DNA from: Pedobacter sp. N36a
GTDB lineage: Bacteria; Bacteroidota; Bacteroidia; Sphingobacteriales; Sphingobacteriaceae
Reading direction: 5' to 3'
NCBI RefSeq assembly: GCF_014472395.1
Contig: NZ_JACSZW010000004.1
Span: 372,001 to 436,000 of the forward strand
Length of the DNA: 64,000 bases
The notes beneath the pieces were generated by a model. It had not been told where the DNA came from. It was given only the letters and a program-made list of their open reading frames with translations, and did no database searches. Below are positions 60,649 through 64,000 of the stretch, piece by piece. Made by a program: the position numbers and the translations under genes. Each line of letters begins with the position of its first letter. Positions within the stretch are counted from its first letter, which is position 1.

Positions 60649-61167
60649 ATGAGTACTGGCAGAGACTATAAAAAGATCCAGCAAATCGTGCTGGCTTATC
60701 AAAAGAAACTAAATGAGCTGGAGGAAGATCGTTTTCTCGAAACCCCTCCTATTGGCGGCTGGTCCTACAGTGAAGTATATTTTCATATTTTTGATTCCAG
60801 TATCCTTTCTTTAAAGCAACTGAGGGCTGCGATTACTGGTGAGGGGGAGCAAAAGCCTACCGCTTTTATGGTCAAGCTGATCTTATTTTTAGGCAGCCTT
60901 CCACCGGGAAGAAGGTATAAAGCACCGAAAAGACTGGCGGAAAGGCTGAAAAAAATCAGCAAGGCAGAGGCTACGTCCTTAATAGATGACTTCGTTCAAC
61001 AACTGGAGAAGGATACTTTACTGCTGCCAAATGCAAATAAAAACTTAAAAATGCCGCACCCAAGGTTTGGCTATCTGAATCCGTTTCATTGGCTGAGTTT
61101 TATTAAAATCCACCTGAACCACCATTTGCAACAATTACATAGGATTGATCAAAGCTACCTGCGATAA
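60649..61167 (+). CDS. DinB-like four-helix bundle protein
   Basis: 172 residues, all-alpha. GGWSYSEVYFHIFDSSILSLKQL carries His46 at the position of the first DinB metal ligand, and FHWLSFIKIHLNHHLQQLHRI supplies the C-terminal histidine cluster. These are the marks of the DinB / YfiT metal-binding superfamily, some of which are thiol-dependent transferases. Activity is unknown. It lies 6 bp after DUF4476 and 65 bp before the lipoprotein gene. Confidence 0.72.
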   Translation: MSTGRDYKKIQQIVLAYQKKLNELEEDRFLETPPIGGWSYSEVYFHIFDSSILSLKQLRAAITGEGEQKPTAFMVKLILFLGSLPPGRRYKAPKRLAERLKKISKAEATSLIDDFVQQLEKDTLLLPNANKNLKMPHPRFGYLNPFHWLSFIKIHLNHHLQQLHRIDQSYLR

Positions 61168-61231
61168 CCCAACAAATTTCACATCTTTGCTTATCTTTTA
61201 TCTCTATTAGAAGGTTAATAAATGTATAAAT

Positions 61232-61627
61232 ATGAAAAGGATCCTTTATATCAGTTGTTTTGTTCTGGCACTTTCCGCCTGTAACAGTGAACCTAAGCAA
61301 AGTCAGAATGTAGTAACTCCTACACCTGCTGGCCTTCCTTCGGCTAGTCCAACTATGGCTAGCGGAGAAAAACCAGCAAACAATCCAGCACATGGACAAC
61401 CTTTTCATGACTGTGCACTTCCAGTTGGAGCACCATTGAATGCCAGCGCATCAACAGCGCCAAGCACAGGAACAGCAGCTTCTGCACCAGTGGTTGTCCC
61501 ACAAACGGCAGCACCTGCAGCAACGCCTCCAAGTACTCCTGTCAACCAGAAAGAAGCGAAAATAAACCCGGCACATGGCCTGCCAGGTCATGATTGTGCG
61601 GTTCCTGTTGGAGCACCCTTAAGTTAA
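61232..61627 (+). CDS. Lipoprotein with two PAHGxPxHDC repeats
   Basis: 131 residues with a clear lipobox (LSAC, Cys17). The rest is low-complexity Ala/Pro/Thr/Ser linker carrying two copies of one motif: NPAHGQPFHDCALPVGAPL (about 51-69) and NPAHGLPGHDCAVPVGAPL (C-terminus). Each copy keeps two His and one Cys in H-G-x-P-x-H-x-C, which looks like a metal- or heme-binding knuckle on flexible tethers. I recall similar motifs in other Bacteroidota hypothetical proteins but no assigned function. It is followed after 21 bp by the flippase gene. Confidence 0.72.
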   Translation: MKRILYISCFVLALSACNSEPKQSQNVVTPTPAGLPSASPTMASGEKPANNPAHGQPFHDCALPVGAPLNASASTAPSTGTAASAPVVVPQTAAPAATPPSTPVNQKEAKINPAHGLPGHDCAVPVGAPLS

Positions 61628-61648
61628 TTTCAGCAAGAACAGGCGAGC

Positions 61649-62992
61649 ATGAAAATCCCAAGTATTCCTGGCTTTGACCAGGGAGCGATAGAGAAATACG
61701 CAAAAAATGCAGGCTGGCTGATGATTGCCCGAGTGGGCAGCATGGGCATAAAAATAGTGGCCAGTATCGCTGTTGGTAATTATTTAGGTCCAAAAGTATT
61801 CGGAGTTTATAATTACCCACTTGCATTTATTACGTTTTTTATTGCCGCAGCAGCTTTGGGATTAGATGGTTTTGTAACCAGGGAGCTCCTGCGTTTCCCG
61901 GAGAAGAAAAACGAATTACTCGGGACGGCTTTTACTTTAAAACTCATCGGCGGTATCGCTGTGCTCCCCCTGATTTATCTCGCTTACCATTTTGCGGTAG
62001 ACCTAACTACCGTAGACGCACCCTTGTCTTATATCATGGTGGTCAGTTTTACTGGGCTTGTTCAAGCATTTAATATCATTGATAGCTATTTTCAATCCAG
62101 GGCTCAAGGAAAATTTATAATGGCGGTGCAGGTGATGGGAAACCTATTGTCTGCTGCCTTCAAATTGCTATTGATTGTACTAGGCATGAGCCTGACTTGG
62201 TTTATCGCCGCCTTATTGTTTGATGTGATTGCCTTGGCACTTGGTTACGTTTATCTATACCAAAAAGAAGGAGGATCTATATTTGAATGGAAATTTGAAA
62301 GTCCTCTAGCACGTTTTCTATTAAAAAATTCCTGGCCAATGGCTTTTTCGGCCATCCTGATTTCTATCTATATGAAGATAGATACGCTGATGATTCAGGG
62401 ATATTTAGGTTCTGCACAGCAAGGGATTTATGCCACGGTAGCCCAATTTTCTGAAGCCTGGTATTTCATCCCTGTAGCCATTGTAACGGCTGTTTTTCCG
62501 GCCATTATGAATGCGAAAAGGGATGATCCGGAAAGGTATCAGCGCAGGATGCAGAACATGTACGACTTAATGGTCTGGATCAGTTTGAGCATTGCGCTTT
62601 TTATGACCTTTGCTTCACCTCTGATCTACAGAATATTGTATACTCCTGACTACTGGCCGGCAGCGCATGTATTGTCGGTCCATATCTGGGCAGGGGTTTT
62701 CACTTTTCTTGGCACTGCCAGCGGGCAATTCCTCATTGCGGAAGGTTACACTAAGCTTTCCATGCTCCGTACTGGCGCTGGCGCTATTATCAATATTGTT
62801 TTAAACATCTTGTGGATTCCAGAATATGGGATTATGGGTGCGGCAGTGGCTACATTAATTGCCTATGCGAGTTCCAATTTCATGATTTTATTTGTTCCGA
62901 AAACACGGCAGCAGGGCATCATGATGCTTAAATCTCTATTCCTCATTACCCTGTTTGAAAAGATCAAAAACAGGCCCGCTGCAATTAAGTAA
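61649..62992 (+). CDS. Wzx-type oligosaccharide flippase
   Basis: 447 residues with 12-14 membrane helices in the MOP/PST superfamily: AKNAGWLMIARVGSMGIKIVASIAVGNYLGPKVFGVYNYPLAFITFF at the N-terminus, DGFVTRELLRFPEKKNELLGTAF, LLKNSWPMAFSAILISIYMKIDTLMIQGYLG and AGAIINIVLNILWIPEYGIMGAAVATLIAYASSNFMI. It moves a lipid-linked O-antigen or exopolysaccharide unit across the inner membrane. It opens a polysaccharide cluster that continues beyond the window with methyltransferase-like genes. Confidence 0.88.
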   Translation: MKIPSIPGFDQGAIEKYAKNAGWLMIARVGSMGIKIVASIAVGNYLGPKVFGVYNYPLAFITFFIAAAALGLDGFVTRELLRFPEKKNELLGTAFTLKLIGGIAVLPLIYLAYHFAVDLTTVDAPLSYIMVVSFTGLVQAFNIIDSYFQSRAQGKFIMAVQVMGNLLSAAFKLLLIVLGMSLTWFIAALLFDVIALALGYVYLYQKEGGSIFEWKFESPLARFLLKNSWPMAFSAILISIYMKIDTLMIQGYLGSAQQGIYATVAQFSEAWYFIPVAIVTAVFPAIMNAKRDDPERYQRRMQNMYDLMVWISLSIALFMTFASPLIYRILYTPDYWPAAHVLSVHIWAGVFTFLGTASGQFLIAEGYTKLSMLRTGAGAIINIVLNILWIPEYGIMGAAVATLIAYASSNFMILFVPKTRQQGIMMLKSLFLITLFEKIKNRPAAIK

Positions 62993-63176
62993 GCTTAAGA
63001 AAATTATCTGATCCAATAATTATACGGATATATTAGCTTTTTGCGTTTAACATTTTAACTTTGACACTCAAATGACCTGCAACCTATCATTGAGCTGCAG
63101 GGACAAATTTAAGCCATACAGGTGAACCGACACATGATTTCATGACCGTTTCCTCTTACAAAAACACATTATACAG

Positions 63177-63803
63177 ATGAATTCCTTAAGAAAGGTAGTA
63201 AGATCAATCGTATTAAAACCAAAAAACATATTGGATCTCCTACAATTGAAGTCCAAAATCAAGAAATCGTCCGGCCCTTTGAACATCATCATAGGTTCAG
63301 AGAATACCGACTATGAAAACTGGTTACCGACTAATATTGAGAGTTTAAATTTATTAGAAAAGAGTTCCTTTGAAAATTTATTAGGCGAAAAGAAAGCTTC
63401 AAAATTCCTCGCAGAACATGTTTTTGAACACATCAGCTATGCGGATGCCCTGATCGCACTAAAAAACTGCTATACTTTTATGGAGAAAGGCGGCAGTATC
63501 AGGATCGCGGTTCCAGATGGTTTTCACCCTAATCCAGCTTATATCGAACAGGTAAAACCTGGCGGTCATGGTGAAGGTTCCCATGACCATAAGTTGTTAT
63601 ACGACTATAAGAAGCTGAGCAAAGTATTGGAAGATGCAGGTTTCCGTGTGAAACTTTTAGAATACTATGATGAGAACAAACAGTTTCATTTTGTAGACTG
63701 GAAAAGTGAAGACGGCCATATTCTAAGGTCCAGAAGGTTCGATAAGCGCTTTAATGAACCCCTGGGTTATTCTTCATTGATCATTGACGGTATAAAAGAC
63801 TAA
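63177..63803 (+). CDS. Class I methyltransferase-like protein, polysaccharide cluster
   Basis: 208 residues. FLAEHVFEHISYADALIALKNCYTFMEKGGSIRIAVPDGFHPNPAYI matches the post-I to motif III region of the SAM-dependent methyltransferase fold (short Methyltransf_11-like type). The usual motif I (GxGxG) is replaced by LNIIIGSENTDYENW, so SAM binding is uncertain. The C-terminal DYKKLSKVLEDAGFRVKLLEYYDENKQFHFVDW is typical of this group in LPS loci. It follows the flippase by 184 bp and precedes another methyltransferase by 4 bp. Confidence 0.7.
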   Translation: MNSLRKVVRSIVLKPKNILDLLQLKSKIKKSSGPLNIIIGSENTDYENWLPTNIESLNLLEKSSFENLLGEKKASKFLAEHVFEHISYADALIALKNCYTFMEKGGSIRIAVPDGFHPNPAYIEQVKPGGHGEGSHDHKLLYDYKKLSKVLEDAGFRVKLLEYYDENKQFHFVDWKSEDGHILRSRRFDKRFNEPLGYSSLIIDGIKD

Positions 63804-63807
63804 TCAA

Positions 63808-64000
63808 ATGGCCATCATCACAGAAGATATCGTAGCCTCATACAACGACTTTTACACGGGTAGCGATGTAGAATGGCGTATGCTTGGTGCAAAATCCAAA
63901 GCAAAAAACCTGATAGAGGTATGTCAGGGAATTCAGCCAAAGAAGATATTGGAAGTAGGCGCGGGAGATGGCAGTATTTTACATTACCTAAATGAGTGGA
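63808..64000 (+). CDS. SAM-dependent methyltransferase (partial, cut by right edge)
   Basis: ATG 63808, four bases after the preceding stop, then 64 codons to the edge. SYNDFYTGSDVEWRMLGAKSKAKNLIEVC is followed by motif I, KKILEVGAGDGSILHYL, a clear class I methyltransferase SAM loop. Together with the preceding gene it is likely to modify a sugar or peptide in polysaccharide synthesis. Confidence 0.75.
   Translation, partial: MAIITEDIVASYNDFYTGSDVEWRMLGAKSKAKNLIEVCQGIQPKKILEVGAGDGSILHYLNEW

Overview
The window looks like chromosomal DNA from a Bacteroidota bacterium of the Sphingobacteriaceae, closest in feel to Pedobacter. Evidence: a type IX secretion (T9SS) cargo with a gliding-motility-associated C-terminal domain beside a PorP/SprF gene; a TonB-dependent receptor with a CarboxypepD_reg-like N-terminal domain; many Bacteroidota-specific families (DUF2480, DUF3108, DUF3109, DUF4476, DUF4834, DUF6427); start codons mostly without a Shine-Dalgarno sequence; and TAnnTTTG-like promoter elements. 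No rRNA, tRNA, CRISPR array or intact insertion sequence was seen.

Layout. 1-9.3 kb: a MocR-type regulator cut by the left edge, a lone Rpn/PD-(D/E)XK nuclease, an iron-uptake-like group (OMP, TonB receptor, PepSY membrane protein), and a UDP-sugar dehydrogenase divergent from an LCP-family protein. 9.8-19.4 kb: a surface locus with a phage-tail-collar protein, a 2677-residue MBG-repeat adhesin carrying a T9SS type B sorting domain, and PorP/SprF. 19.5-22.7 kb: a tight four-gene operon with two Fe(II)/2-oxoglutarate oxygenases, a sulfotransferase and an APS-kinase-like enzyme, which reads as a hydroxylation plus sulfation pathway of unknown substrate. 22.7-24.4 kb: a formyltransferase flanked by two related, oppositely oriented hairpin repeats and a palindrome made of two DnaA-box-like 9-mers. 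24.4-29.4 kb: an AraC regulator followed by a TolC/HlyD/MFS tripartite efflux operon. 29.4-31.2 kb: an Xaa-Pro aminopeptidase.

31.4-40.4 kb is an apparently complete non-phosphorylating L-fucose operon: exported GH29 fucosidase, FucP permease, mutarotase, fucose dehydrogenase, fuconolactonase, UxaA-type dehydratase, 2-keto-3-deoxy-fuconate dehydrogenase and an FAH-type hydrolase. Together these would convert fucosylated glycans to pyruvate and lactate. A perfect 28-bp palindrome and a 16-bp direct repeat lie at the fucosidase borders.

40.6-56.7 kb is a long minus-strand housekeeping and envelope run: rfbA, DUF3109, DUF3108, DUF2480, PpiD-like foldase, lptC, an OMP, coaX, DUF6427, a glycosyltransferase, an LpxH-like phosphoesterase with a coupled 31-residue membrane peptide, a YfhO protein, DUF4834, ywbE and uvrB. 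57-64 kb is plus-strand: a shortened deacetylase-like protein, upp, a frameshifted DUF1648 pseudogene, yjjG, DUF4476, a DinB-like protein, a His/Cys-motif lipoprotein, and then the start of a polysaccharide cluster (Wzx-type flippase and two methyltransferase-like genes, the last cut by the right edge).

The best candidates for something undescribed are the hydroxylase/sulfotransferase operon, the hairpin-flanked formyltransferase, and the fucose dehydrogenase that has Asn in place of the catalytic Lys.
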